Numbered from the stretch's first letter, positions 8,572 to 20,579 are shown. The stretch is 64,000 bases of DNA from Lota lota (GCA_026745465.1 JACYXH010000310.1:4688501-4752500); one strand, 5' to 3'. Numbers and translations: made by a program. Notes: generated by a model from the letters alone, not told the origin.

Positions 8572-11433
8572 CTGAGAACACACAGCAGCCACACTCGTCA
8601 TGGCTCTGCTGACAGCACAATCTGGGTGAAATGGACTGTAGCCGATGGTGATGGGGATAACAGTTGTTGGGGTTGACTGATAATCCATAAAGTGAATAAT
8701 ATAAAAATATGAATGTTAGGATGGTACTATTTGTTGGCTGGTCAGGAAGACCCTGAAAAAAAAACATCAAACTATAATAGACTCAGATCTACAAATTTTC
8801 CTCCAAAAACATTTATGTTGTAGAAAAAGATAAATAACATTCAATTGAGACCATACACACATAATTTAGTATTATGTACTTGCTACTTATTAGTATCAAG
8901 TATTAAGGGAAATTCCAACATCTTCAGAGCAACCAACCTTCCTAAGAAAGTAAAACTACTGGAGTCGTCATCTCTAATGTCATCAATATGTAAAAGCAGG
9001 AGCTGCACCATTGAGAATGGTCTTGAAATGTTCTACATAGGAGATCATGCAAGCTGTGGTCGACACTCTGGCAATACATGGGAACACGTGATGAAGTGTT
9101 TAGCATGGATCAAAACTTTAGAGGAATGCCATTTGATTCTTCATGATTTTACTGGATCTTGCCGATAAAATAATCAAACATGGTAGCTAGCTATGTGCTC
9201 GCCCGTTTACAGGCTTTATATAATAGGGAGCAGGAACGTGATATCATCATTATCATCAAGTTATGGTCACTACCAAGAATATTTAGCAAATTTCATGGTG
9301 ACTTGTAGGGAAAATCTCCATTTAAGAAAAACGCTTACTGTGCTAAACAGTCTTATTAAGAGATTTCACCTAAGTTTTTAAATCTTCGGCGTTAAGTAGG
9401 GTGCAACATCTGTCCTACTCTACTGACATTTTTGTTCATGTCAATATCAATAAAAAAAAAAGTACTCAATCAAAACTAATTGCTATTGGATTCATCATCA
9501 TGCAGATGGAGTGGAGCAGCACTGGTTTTAGTATGCTAACTTTCATCTATTCAGCGTTGTCAATAGTGTTCTGAGTTAATATAGCCATATAAAGTCATGG
9601 TCTAGACAGGTTGAATGGGTTCTATGTTGTTGCCTGTACCTTTAAGGAACAAACGACTCCCAGTCACTCTCCTCCTCCTCCTCATGTCCAGAGTTGGAGG
9701 AAGAAAACCCTTTTGCTCATGTGATCTCATTTCTCCCAATTCATGCACTAATGTAGGAAAAACACATCTCTGTTTAGCATCGCTGTAGCCATTGAAAATT
9801 TATAAAACAATCTTTCAACAGACTTTAACGACTGTCCCAAACAGGAACAATAAGAAAAAACCCTCTTTTAAACTGTTGACTCTATACTGCTATCCTACAA
9901 ATGACAAGATGATATAGACTATATCGGGACCAAACTAGACAAAACAGTCTATTGAGACACATCAGCTCTCTCTTTGTTTACAATATATCTCAAGGATTTC
10001 CTGTTTCCTGTCGTCCTCATAGTGCTAAATCACCATTACCAGCGAATGTCTCTCATCCCGGGACACATGGTCAGCACATGCGCGACTGCGACAAATGAAA
10101 AAAAGGAAGAGCTGTTTAAATCGTACATCGCACAAACATCCTGTCTGTCATTTGCTACACTGTTAAGTTTCTGAACCTCAACAGTGTGATGTGGCATGGA
10201 AACACTTTTGACTAAGCCACAATATACATGCTAGGCAGCCAAATGTTTCTCACAACACAATCTTGTGTACCTTTGATATCCGTTATATTTCATGGATATG
10301 CCAATATATATCTTGAATGTAACAACTTACTGTTAAAAGTAATATTTAAAAGCTCTTCAAGTTATGGTCATTAATTAGTTTATACGTTCATTAAGATGAA
10401 GATGTTGCAACAGCATTTTAGTAAGTATATACCTTATTAAACCTCAACCAGCAAGTGACAATTCGGAGTGTTTGATCCCAGTGTGTGTGTGTGTGTGTTG
10501 CCACCACTATAAGCATCAGAAATGCAGTCATAGCTTCTATTCATTAAAGACCATGATCTACCATGGTCCCCTCAGTAGTGGTGGCAGATTCAAATCACCA
10601 CATGTATATGGTTATGTACAATTGGTTTTTACATTGGGATGTATGTCTCTATTAAAAGAACGGGCCATGTGATGTGGTTTGTTGTTCCTACCCTTCAAAA
10701 CCAGAGGAACCCGTCTCATTGGTGCCTGTTCTTGCTCTCTCACCCCTCTCCGTATCTCTCTCTCTCTCTCTCTCTCGCTCCCTTGCTCTCAAGACACTTT
10801 TAAAACCACTGCTTCTGCGGTAACCACAATAACAATAAAAATATTTGTTTCATTTTTTCAAACAAATGAACCGTATTCTGGCAACAATGTGAAACAGCAG
10901 AGAATGACATATAACTGCATTGAGCCTAGTGAGTATTGCAGAGAAACTGGAATGTCCCGTATGACTCCCTAAACTATCATACATTGGTTTAAGGTGGTGA
11001 AAGGTAAGTAAAATGACAAATAATAAACCCAGTGCAAAGGCTCTGTATAAACAACAGGACACAGCCCTCAATTGTGTTTCTGTCACATATTACTGTGGCA
11101 AAATGTTTAATAAAAAACATCTAAAGCCGGTGGGAGCCCGGGAGCTTAATATGTCTGTTTTTGGTTTTGTTAGTGGACCAATCTGTAATAAATAAAATAC
11201 TTTATGTCTGCAGCAGCATCTTGACTGTGGTGCTGATTGTGTGTATTTAGGTGGAGCAGCGGATGAAGGTTTTGAGGAGAAACTGAGAATCACGCTTGCT
11301 TGAACAGCAAATGAGCGAAGTAGGCACAGAGGCCTAACGGGCACCTCTCAATGTGTCTTTGACTGGTAGTTCATTAAGATGACCCGGGTGCAACAGTTAA
11401 TGAATGTATTATCCATTTGCAACACATCCAAAA

Positions 11434-11659
<226 letters not shown>

Positions 11660-12259
11660 TCAAACTGTGAGGACACATTTCAGCCCAGCAGTAAAGAAAA
11701 ACATCAAAGAAATGCCACAATTGTGGTGCCAAACGAGGCACAAGAAGTCACATGTTTTGCCACTGAGGTTGGCTTGTACATGTTTTCATGATGAAGCATT
11801 ACAGATCATCACACCCTCCATGATCCACACCTTCAACGGATTACATTTTAGGACTGGGTTTAATTGGTGGCAAAGCCACTAGCTGGTTTACAAAATCCCT
11901 TAGGTCTGGTTTGGGTACCAATTAAAACTGTTTTATATTGCAGAGTCTGATGAATACATTTATTAAGATGAGGCTTGTACATTTATATTATGTTTGGTAT
12001 TATGCTCTGTGCAACCTCTCCACTTTTCCACTATTCTCTGATGTATGAGGCTTTCATGACATGGAAACATGGCCTAGCCCTTTCCGTTTGATTAGTATTT
12101 CTGGCATGTAATTGGACATAGACGTTGGAACTCCAGTAAGCCATGGCAGAACTCCATTCCACCTTGTGGCGCCACTGAAAAAAACAAAAAGCTTCAACCA
12201 CCTGATTATCTTGCCGCTAAAATACTTTCCTCTGCTCAACTCTATGGATTAAGAGATAC

Positions 12260-12451
12260 TTTAATTAACATTATTTTAATGAAACTAAGCTTACTCAAGA
12301 TTCCTCTTCCTCTTCCAACACACTATTCCTGACACTGGAAGCAGGCCCTGTTTGCCTCTCTGCCTTTAATTAACGTAATTTTAATTAAACTAAGTCCAAC
12401 TCAAGATTCCTTTTCAAAACACTGGAAGCGAGCCCTGTGTTTGCCTCTCTG
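12260..12451. repeat. Tandem duplication of ~105 bp
   Basis: Two direct copies beginning TTTAATTAAC and sharing ATTTTAAT-AAACTAAG, ACTCAAGATTCCT, ACACTGGAAGC and TTTGCCTCTCTGC in the same order; the second copy (from 12365) is about 18 bp shorter through internal gaps. It lies just before the (GA)n tract. Confidence 0.75.
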
Positions 12452-12476
12452 CTCCGCCCCCCCTCCCCACCACCAT

Positions 12477-12479
<3 letters not shown>

Positions 12480-12559
<80 letters not shown>
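12480..12559. repeat. (GA)n microsatellite, ~80 bp
   Basis: GA dinucleotide tract with one ACAG interruption near 12537. Opposite in strand sense to the (CT)n tract 0.8 kb to the left, so in the clip2 pre-mRNA the two are complementary (GA and CU). Confidence 0.97.
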
Positions 12560-13547
12560 TAGATTACATTGGAGGAGCGGCTTAGGGTGAAAGACGCATA
12601 GAGCTGATCAATGTCAGGCCTGCTTCTCCCTTCCTACGTGCTAAAAGTAATCCAGGGTGATTTACAATATTGACCAGTAGGAGAGAAAAAGACAGGGCTT
12701 CCGCAGCCACCCATTCGCCAGTACCCAGGGTCCAGTGTAGTCGGTATCCCTGGTGCCCATGCAGCAGTAAACGGAAGGCAACACGACCCAACGGCCAATA
12801 AGCCGCAGGGGAGAATAAACTCAAGAGTGCTGCTGGGGATGGGTGAGAAAATGCACAAAAAGAGGAGGGGATCGTTTTACCAAACGTTGCCCAGAATGAC
12901 GTGCCCTTCCAGTGGTACACATAGACAGGATGAGGAATCAGCAGCATGCACAGCTCGGATAACAGGAGAATGCTAGTACCAGGGAAGATTGATTTTGGGG
13001 AGATTTCAGCAGTTTTGAAACTAGACAAATGCCTGAAGCCAGAATAACAAATGAAGCTGGCTTTGCATAATGGAAGTCTGTACATATAGGTAAAGGACAT
13101 ATGTTATGGTTGGTTTGCTGGCCCTGCTTCTGCAACCCCAAAGACAAGGGGCTAGCAAAATCACAAATCCAAACGATAGCAATAAAATAATCTGATTTCA
13201 CATAAATAGCCATCCTCTGAACCTGAAATGTAATTTAGAATAATTGCCATTTGTTGTGTGCTTATTGCCCTCAATACAACAATAACAACCACATATCTCC
13301 CACTACAACATTGCCAAGGTTATAGAAACCCCGCGAGACAAAGTGACCAGCCCTGCTGTAGGCTATCAAAGTAGAAGATTTATAGTCGTCAATTAATGGC
13401 TGTAGAGCATAAGTACAAATATCTGGTCGCAACTCAAATGAAACACATTAAAACAGAATGTTCTTTCAAGTTGATAAGCTCTAGGGCTATCTCTTAAGTG
13501 TTCTGCTTTTTGTTTTCGTAGCATTTTAGATCACCGTTTACTAAACT

Positions 13548-13712
13548 GTCATTTAGCAGACGCTTCTTTCAAATGAGACTTGAATTCAGATACAAAATAG
13601 TAGCAGGTGGGGGTTGCACATTGTGTACAAGGACACCTAGAGGTAGTTTGGGACATTCGGGACAGAACCCAGTACCTTTGTTTTGGGCATCACCCTAGCC
13701 CCATAACCGCCC
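13548..13712 (-). mobile_element. tRNA-derived SINE directly downstream of the exon 3 donor
   Basis: Minus-strand reading: tRNA-like head GGGCGGTTATGGGGCTAGGG, B-box-like GGGTTCTGTCCC, then a body ending TCAAGTCTCATTTG and AAGAAGCGTCTGCTAAATG, the standard tail of a widespread fish SINE family (canonical tail ends CGTCTGCTAAATGAC). The head begins 32 nt after the splice donor of clip2 exon 3 and is in the same orientation as the gene. Confidence 0.75.
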
Positions 13713-13743
13713 TATTGAAGAAAGCCCCTCCCCTGCAACTTAC

Positions 13744-14291
13744 CAGAACACGGTCTCCCACTCGCAGGTCCTTATCCCCGCCCTTCTTCACCGAGCCGCT
13801 GTCGGACATGTTGGAACCCGACTCGTTGCCCGTCTTGGCGACGCTGTTCAGCAGGCCCTCCCTGAGGGGCACCACTATGCGCTGGCCTCCTGGAACCATT
13901 CCACCTCCGCCACCTCCACCACCATTACCACCATTACCACCACCACCATGATGTTGGCTGTGTCCCTGCGCCACCTGGGAATCCGTGGAGTGGCTGTCGC
14001 TGCTGTCTCCCACCTGCTGCCGGGTGAGCTTGGAGGGCCGGGTGAAGATGCCCTGCTGGGCCTGGCACTCAAAGTAGCGTACGCCGCCCACCGTACCGTC
14101 GTTCTTCCCCACCAGGTCATTGAGGACCACACCGGCCCACTGGCCCGGGGCGAACTGGGTCTCGCCCAGGTAGGCGATGACCCCCAGCTTGATGCCGTTC
14201 ACCCACACCTGCTCCCCTACCACGTAGTCCCCCAGCACGTCGTCACCCACCTCGGACAGCTTGGTCGGGGTGATGGGCTTCAGCGGGACGT
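13744..14291 (-). CDS. clip2: clip2 coding exon 3: CAP-Gly domain 1 and polyglycine linker
   Basis: Acceptor CCCTGCAG before ACGTCCCG (start 14291); donor TTCTG followed by GTAAGTTG (end 13744). Phase 1 in, phase 0 out; residues 39-221 of the reconstruction. CAP-Gly 1 is at about residues 64-127 (WVNG, LGETQFAPGQWAG, the EEY-binding GKNDG at 100-104, IFTRPSKLTR). CAP-Gly domains bind the C-terminal EEY/F motif of tubulin and of EB proteins. The linker between the two domains carries a Gly/Asn run (residues 154-169), then VVPLRE and KTGNESGSNMSDSGSVK, which are conserved CLIP features. The exon ends with LRVGDRVL, the first strand of CAP-Gly 2. The glycine run is not in the human protein as I recall it. 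Confidence 0.95.
13900..13947 (-). repeat. clip2: Coding GGT/GGN repeat: polyglycine tract in the CLIP2 linker
   Basis: Minus-strand codons for residues 154-169 read GGGG-N-GG-N-GGGGGGGG, made of GGT, GGC and GGA with two AAT interruptions. It sits between the CAP-Gly domains, preceded by HSQHH. On the plus strand it is a CCA/CCT repeat. Mammalian CLIP2 has a Ser/Thr-rich linker here from memory, so this is a lineage-specific triplet expansion inside a coding exon. Confidence 0.9.
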
Positions 14292-16058
14292 CTGCAGGGA
14301 GAGCAAGAGGGACAAAGGAAGACAGAGAGAGAGACGGAGGGAGATCATTGATTGGCATCGTTGTTCAAATATAGAAGAAACCTAAAGTATCAATGCCAAT
14401 GCAATGAACAGATACAATTTCAATTGAGCGTTTCCAAAAAATATATAAATAATAATAGCATAACAAAACAGCTATCGTGTCTCCAAACTACAAACTCTCT
14501 TCAAACGACTTTCTTAAACTAGGTCACACACTGAATCCCTGTGTCACCTTCCAAACTCCAAGCCTATGTGGACCGCCCCCTCGGAACCACCCATCTATCT
14601 GATCCAAAGTTTATGTGATGGCATTCAGCACAATGGTGCAGCTCAGGCCAGATTAGCCGGCGCCACTCACCCTGCTGCTAAAGTGGGTCAGAGATCTACG
14701 CAGTGTGTCTCTCTCAATATCTGTGTGTGTGTATGTGAGTGTTGTTGTGCTGTGCTGTGATGTAAACCCGACCCGGGCTTGTGAGACAAGTGTCAGAGCT
14801 GTCTTTGACGTGGTGTTGACAGGCAGCATTGCCACTGGTTTTACACTGTAGAACGCCAGGTAGGGTGACCACAGCACACACAGCGTCTGCTGCTGCTGCT
14901 ATACTAGGCTATACTGCCAGTAGATGTGGCTTGGTTGGTCTGTGTGTATGTGTGGGTGTGTTTCCGGTTCTGGTCCAGTTGAATGCCAGAACGGTCTAGC
15001 TGGCACACTGAGAATGGGGCCAGAAGCCGTCTCTGTCTAATGCCTTAATTGCTCCCATATGGAGGGATTGTGAGACTGGGTTGACATGAAGGCATCTCAT
15101 GTTATCTCATTTCCACATCCTCATATTATGCATTTATTCAACAACAACACCAACAAAAACAAAAACACCACCAGAAAATGTAGTTATCGAATTTCCTGTA
15201 TAAAACAGCAGGTTTTTGGGATTGTACCAACATGTTTTTGTGAGGCCTCGGGGTATGGGGGGAATGCAGTTACTTTATATGTTTGCTAAGAGCAGGAAAT
15301 CAATGTCATCATGTAATGTGTTGCCTTTGGGATTGAATGGGCTTCCATGTATTGCAGTCCATCGACAGCTTGTGAAGTAGTGAAAGGGTGTGGAGAGGAA
15401 AAGAATGGTGGGGGGTTTCAAACAAAAAGGGTTTGAATATGCGAAACAACAGTTGATAGAGGTTATGCAAGGAGAACAGAGGATTGGGCTTCAAATTGAC
15501 GAGATAAGCAACAACAATGCTAGCTAGCTCTATTTGTTGTCTCACATAAATACGTTTTGCATCGGCAACTAGGGTAACTTAAATAAGAAGGATGGAAAAA
15601 AGGACAAAAAGCCTATTTATTGGCAGCACATCATCAGTGTACCGGTGCTGAAGAAAAATGTACAACTAAGCAAGACCCATGATCTGTGTTGCTGGGGCAA
15701 CAGGGAACAAGAAAGGGAGGGGTGGTGGTGGTGGTGATGGAGTGGGGTGGTGATGGAGTGGGGTGGGTGCGGAGGGCAAAAGACACCCTGGCAGAAGTGC
15801 AGGAAGGCCCGGGAACACAGCCCTCACTTTCACCATTGTGGACCCTGTTGCTGCCTCCCACCACCACCACAACCACCACCACCACTGCCGGCTCAATCCA
15901 ACCATTCATGGGATGTGTACAATGGGCTCCGCACAGCTCCTGGGAGCCCTAGCCTGCCCCTCAACTCACCCTCTCCCCTCCAGTCCCTCCCTCCCTGGGG
16001 GTCTTCCCTTCTTCACCCTATCTTTATTACCCACAGTGCATTCATACACATCTGTTAC

Positions 16059-16080
16059 AGAGAGAGAGAGAGAGAGAGAG
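16059..16080. repeat. (AG)11 microsatellite
   Basis: 22-base AG tract in clip2 intron 2. Confidence 0.95.
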
Positions 16081-17473
16081 CTTTAAGGAACAAAGAGCTC
16101 ATGCCTAACTCTAATAGGTAGAACTTGACTCTACAGACTGACTACTTTAACATACAATTTGCATTAGTGTTTAAATAACACTAAATCTTAATAAGTGTGC
16201 CTAAGGCCAGAGAAGGAGTAAAACATCTCATAATTGGAGGAAGTTTCCTTAATAGGGCATGGCTTCCGGTTCCTTCATTTGTGAGAATATTAGCTGTTAA
16301 CACCATCTAATTTATATGAAAAAGAATGTCTTTGTCTTATTTATTTTCTAAAGAGATAGCTAAATAAAAAAAAAGAAATATTTCAACATATAATCAACAT
16401 ACAATTAATCATCCTGTTTCAAGACTTGAAACCCGTGCATTTGAATGCCCCTTAGCTAGCCCTATGAGATCTCTCTTGCTAATATTGCTGACCACAGTAC
16501 AGCTGGCGAGTGTGTTTATGGCAGTTTAGACTTAAAGACCAAAGTGGGCACGGGCCAATGCGTGGAGCAAGGTGACTTTTGGGCATGCAAATTACTGAAG
16601 GTGGAAGGAGGAGGACTAAATGTTATTTTCCATAGCTTGAGATACTCGGGGCGCAGGAAAACAGTGGGTGGAAGAGGGGCTTGGGTGAGCCCAAACTATT
16701 TCACAACTTCCTCGATGGATCTGAAACAGCTGGCAAGAAAGTGGAGAAGGCTGCTGTGGTCTTCCAGCGTGACACCCACCGCTGAAACTCAGCGTACTGC
16801 CGCCGCCCACCTCAAGCTGGCCAGACGGAAATGGGTGGTGGTGAGGCGGAGGTGGTGGACCAAGGTAGTGTCACGGAAGTTCATGGGAATATTTGTTTTA
16901 CATTGAAGAAGTAGGTCTCCTTTAGTGGGCGGTGAAGGTTTAGTTTTCGTATCAAATTCATACATACTAACTCATTTACATTTTGTTTGTTTGTACAGTT
17001 TGTATGCTAGTTTTAAGTTAACTTTTAGTTTCTTACTCAAGCTGTATATCTATATAGAAAGTTCACTAAATCAGTGATAATTTTTTCCTAGTTTAAAGAA
17101 AATGGATTAACATTGTGAGCAGTGAGTTGTAGTACACTGCAAAAGACACCTTTTTAGAATTAAAAGTAATGTATGTGAATTGCATTCACATACAAAACAT
17201 TAATTGTTAAGGCTGTAAAACCACAGGAGTGTAAAATATTTGCCCTTTTTGCAGATATAAAGCAGAGGTCCCCAGTAAATCCCAGCTGTGAGTGTTTTCC
17301 AAAAAAGACAGTTTTGTATACAGAAGCAGATTTAAAGCAGTCCAGCTTTTAGTGTATTAACACAAACTCTTGTCACACGCATCTTCTTTTTCAAATCCGT
17401 TTTTTGCAATCTCAAATAGGCTTGTGCTAGCGGGACCTAAAAGGAATAACCTTAATTATAAATGTCCTAAATT

Positions 17474-17569
17474 AAAACAGTAGATTTCAATAGAGGAAGT
17501 TTATTCTTAAGTTTGCTCAATTAGATCTACTGTTTTAATAGAGGACCCTTAGTAATAAACTTCCTCTAT
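17474..17569. repeat. Two crossing inverted repeats
   Basis: AAAACAGTAGAT (17474-17485) is the reverse complement of 17525-17536, and AATAGAGGAAGTTTATT (17489-17505) pairs over 16 bases with 17554-17569. The order is a-b-a'-b', so the two stems interleave and cannot both form as simple nested hairpins. Confidence 0.7.
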
Positions 17570-17654
17570 AAAAACACTAGATTTTAAGACAGTACTGTTA
17601 TTACATTATTTTTACACAGTTGCTTTTTAGTAATTACTTTCGTAGACACAACTG

Positions 17655-17770
17655 ATTATTGAGCAGGTAGAGGTTAGGCATCCTGCTTAGGGATATCTAC
17701 AGGGAGATTGGGATTCAAACCAAGAACCTTTCGCCTGGGAGTTGACCACCTTACCACTACACCATCCTGT
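17655..17770 (-). mobile_element. tRNA-derived SINE (minus strand)
   Basis: On the minus strand an A-box-like TGGTGTAGTGGTAAGG (17764-17749) and a B-box GGTTTGAATCCC (17721-17710), followed by a body with AGCAGGATGCC and ACCTGCTCAATAAT. The body matches the SINE at 25338-25488 (GAGCAGGATGCAGGACC, ACCTGCTAAATAAT), so both belong to one family, different in tail from the 13.5 and 56.4 kb copies. Confidence 0.7.
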
Positions 17771-18052
17771 CTCACACTGTGCAGTGGGTCTGGCTGTATA
17801 CCGTATACAGCTGTGTGCTTCATTGCACGCATGGGATAGGATTGCAACAAACATTAACTTTCCATTCATTTATGAGTTCACTCATGACAACACATCGCTG
17901 GGCATTGTCATAGCCTGGCTGAACAGAAATGGAACGGTTTGTGTTCCCAAAACGCTGATGTTATGGTTTCGTCACACAAGATAACAAACCAAGTCATGGC
18001 ATTTTACATTGTTCCCCAGGGGGTAAGAGAGAAGAGTGAAGCGCTAGCTTAC

Positions 18053-18168
18053 TGTCTTTAGGGATGATGGGGCCGGACACTGTTCCGGCTGAGGTCCTCC
18101 CCACTGGGCCGGAATGCTTTGGCCCCCGACCAGGGATTTTCAGCCCGCTGGACTTGAGCATATTCATC
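18053..18168 (-). CDS. clip2: clip2 coding exon 2: start codon and basic N-terminus
   Basis: Acceptor: a pyrimidine-rich tract ending TTTAG directly before GATG, so the exon starts at 18168 and the ATG is at 18167. Donor: GACA followed by GTAAGC, exon end 18053, leaving phase 1. The 38 codons begin MNMLKSSGLKIPGRG and continue with KHSGPVGRTSAGTVSG, matching the CLIP2/CLIP1 N-terminal pattern SGLK-P-GR--KHS-P-GRTS. This Ser/Pro/basic region precedes the first CAP-Gly domain and is expected to be unstructured. A second in-frame ATG occurs two codons later. The N-terminus before CAP-Gly 1 is shorter than in human CLIP2, which has an alanine-rich stretch there. Confidence 0.9.
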
Positions 18169-20289
18169 CTAAACGGCAGTCAGAGGGAGACTGGTGGGGA
18201 GTTTTGAGCTAAGGCTGAGGCCGAGCTGGTGTCCCCGTTGTAAGGCGCGTGGATCCCAGGCACTAGATGTGGGAGTGGCGACCGTCTTTTTCCATGTTTT
18301 AGCTGTTGGGAGTGGGAGTGGTTGGAGGCATAGACACAGACACACACATAGGTGTAAGGAACAGAGAGAAAGGACATTCAGGCCCCCGTAGTTACAACTG
18401 GGTAGTTCTGAGGAGGAGAAAACATTGTTGATCCACTAAGAACATTTGGTGCGTTGGACTTGTTATCATGAAAAACAATGTTAACAAGTCTGCCTCTTGC
18501 TTGTTATACACTTTTTAGAATTAGTCAAATTGTGTGTACGGATTAATTATGTTGCTAGTATTTATGTTTTTGCACCAAAAGGTTAGCATATATAGGCTTA
18601 TTGCTAGAAGATGATACTGGTCTGCAGGAGATTCATATTGTTGCATTTTGGTTGTTTGATTGGGATTTTGGTAACAAAAACAGTTAATATCTAGCTCAAC
18701 TGGAAGAGCAGGGCAGAAGACTGGAAGAGTTTGGGAATTCTTTCCAACTGGGGCCTATTTAGAGCATGCACTCACTGTACTTCAAAATGCTTTCGGGAAA
18801 AAAGCTTCTACAAAATGGCACATATATTTTTCATTACACCAGCCTTATACTTTTTTATTCTAAATGAGCTTAGATTGTTCTACAGTTTTAAACCTGATTT
18901 CGTTTCAGGGAGACAAAGTGCCTCCGCCTTGTACCCTTATATAAAAATATGAAACACACCAGTTGTATTATCTTTCTGTGTTGCTATTTGTAGCCTAAAC
19001 AGGAAGACGGGTCAAAGAATTCAGACAGTTCAGCATTCCAGAACCCATGTCTCTTTGGGCCCTTGAGAAGACTGTACAGAATTCCAGAACCCCTGTCTCT
19101 TTGGGCCCTTGAGAAGACCATACAGAATTCCAGAACCCCTGTCTCTTTGGTCCCTTGAGAAGACCGTACAGAATTCCAGAACCCCTGTCTCTTTGGGCCC
19201 TTGAGAAGACCGTACAGAATTCCAGAACCCCTGTCTCTTTGGGCCCTTGAAAAGGCCATACAGCATTCCAGAACTCCTGGCTCTCTGGGCCCTTGAAAAG
19301 ACCGTACAGAATTCCACAACCCGTCTCTTTGGGCCCTTGAGAAGACTGTACAGAATAACAGAACCCCTGTCTCTTTGGGCCCTTGAGAGATACGTTTCCA
19401 TGTCATATAGAACTACACAGTGCCCTTAAACTAGGCCTATTTTAAATTAACCTCTCACAAGTCAGTAATACAAAGTAATGACTCAAATTAAAAGTGTGAG
19501 TTGGAACCTAAACATAGTCTCTGAGTCCTGCCAGAAGTGTTCCCACATTCAGACAGTGTTAGGTATTTTTGTATTGACATGATTTACATATTTCATTCAG
19601 CCTGTTCTTCTACTAATGTATGTCATTATCATTATCTTGCTATGTAATATCATATTCTTTTAAACAATGAATCCTTTCATGATGATAGGTAATAATTAAT
19701 GGTCGATATTTAGTGTATTTATAGGTTCATTTAATAGGTTAATTTCATGATTGAAACCCTGAGTAGAGGCCTATGCCTAAATGGCCGTACCCCAATTATA
19801 ATCAAAGACCCAAAAGGCCTTGTATTGTATTTGACGTTATTAGCAGCATGTTGCAAAACACAACACAGGCCCTATTCAGGCAAACCCCAAAATATCCTCG
19901 CATTCTCTTCCATGCTTTGTTGTTGTTATACTGAATCCATTGATATTCTATAATAAAGATGAGCGGTGCCCATATAGAACGCATCAGTCTTATCCTAATC
20001 TATTTTAAAAGGATCCGACATGCCGGTAACATGACTGGAAACACAGGAATGTGGGACCCATTGCTGTTCAGTATTTCTAATTTTGCATTCAGCAATATAT
20101 TTACAACAAGGGAACTTCTTTCATGCACAGTGAATACAGGGCTTTGGGAGGATAATGCGCACCTCAAAAATTGATCACAACGCTAGTTTGATCCATTGTT
20201 GTAGCTACTGCGGCAACGTGGTCTAGAGACTGCCCTTCAATTCAACACACAGATATGATCTCATGCAAAGACAAACACAAAACACTCAC
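18169..20289 (-). other. clip2 intron 1
   Basis: Lies between the non-coding exon 1 and the ATG exon. It contains the 46-bp minisatellite (19031-19391). Otherwise AT-rich sequence with no exon recognised. First introns often carry regulatory elements but none can be named here. Confidence 0.55.
19031..19391. repeat. Minisatellite, 46-bp unit, ~8 copies
   Basis: The start CCAGAAC recurs at 19038, 19084, 19130, 19176, 19222, 19268 and 19314, spaced exactly 46 bp; a last copy after 19357 is two bases shorter. Each unit contains CTGTCTCTTTGGGCCCTTGA and GAAGACCGTACAGAATT. Units differ by a few substitutions (for example CATG/CCTG, GGTCCC/GGGCCC). The unit is not a multiple of three, so the ~140-codon open frames on the minus strand are a by-product. 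Confidence 0.95.
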
Positions 20290-20420
20290 CTCTACGGATT
20301 AAGAAAACAGAGCGTCGGTGGTTGTCCGAGAACCGGTAAACTTTAAATTTTCCTGCAGGAAATGGGTTCGGGTGGGTTGAGCCACTCCCTGGGATGCAAA
20401 TATGGATGCTGAGCTGAGAA
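20290..20420 (-). other. clip2: clip2 exon 1, non-coding (right border approximate)
   Basis: Reading the minus strand, CGTAGAG is followed by GTGAGTG, a strong splice donor, so the exon ends at 20290. No CLIP2-like N-terminal coding is seen in it, and the first coding exon begins only one base before its ATG, which implies an upstream untranslated exon. An octamer motif ATGCAAAT lies at 20394-20401 and could be in the exon or the core promoter. The transcription start cannot be placed from sequence; 20420 is a guess. The donor is seen; the assignment to clip2 is inferred from position and orientation. Confidence 0.5.
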
Positions 20421-20544
20421 ACTGAAAAGCAAGAGTGGGGTTCAGTGAGGTGGATGATGCGAACACCGGTGTCTGTCAGCGATCGACTTCACAGATTGCC
20501 TGTCTGTCTGTCTGTCATTTCGTTGCTATGATGTGTATTCTAAA

Positions 20545-20568
20545 GGGGGGGGGGGGGGGGGGGGGGGG
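20545..20568. repeat. G24 homopolymer
   Basis: 24 consecutive G about 255 bp upstream of the clip2 exon 1 donor, i.e. near the presumed transcription start. Reads as C24 on the gene's coding strand. Confidence 0.95.
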
Positions 20569-20579
20569 AATTGACCACT

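Larger units (their letters stand above)
14292..18052 (-). other. clip2 intron 2
   Basis: Contains GGT/CCA-rich stretches (15720-15770 and 15855-15888), a short (GA)11 at 16059-16080, crossing inverted repeats at 17474-17569 and a minus-strand SINE at 17655-17770. No additional exon with matching phase was found; exons 2 and 3 join directly in frame. Confidence 0.6.

Noticed and set aside
8845-9168. 107-codon plus-strand open frame in clip2 intron 3
   Set aside because: No domain, no splice context, AT-rich codon use like the surrounding intron.
13690-14358. ATG upstream of exon 3 as the CLIP2 start (MPINDLPP...)
   Set aside because: That ATG lies in the intron before a clear CCCTGCAG acceptor; the true start is in exon 2 at 18167, which gives the conserved N-terminus.
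19031-19391. Regularly spaced repeats resembling a CRISPR array
   Set aside because: The whole 46-bp unit is repeated with no unique spacers, and the genome is eukaryotic.
18984-19406. 123-140-codon minus-strand open frames with repeated KGPKRQGFWNSV-like peptide
   Set aside because: Produced by the 46-bp minisatellite, which is not a multiple of three; no start context, splice sites or homology.
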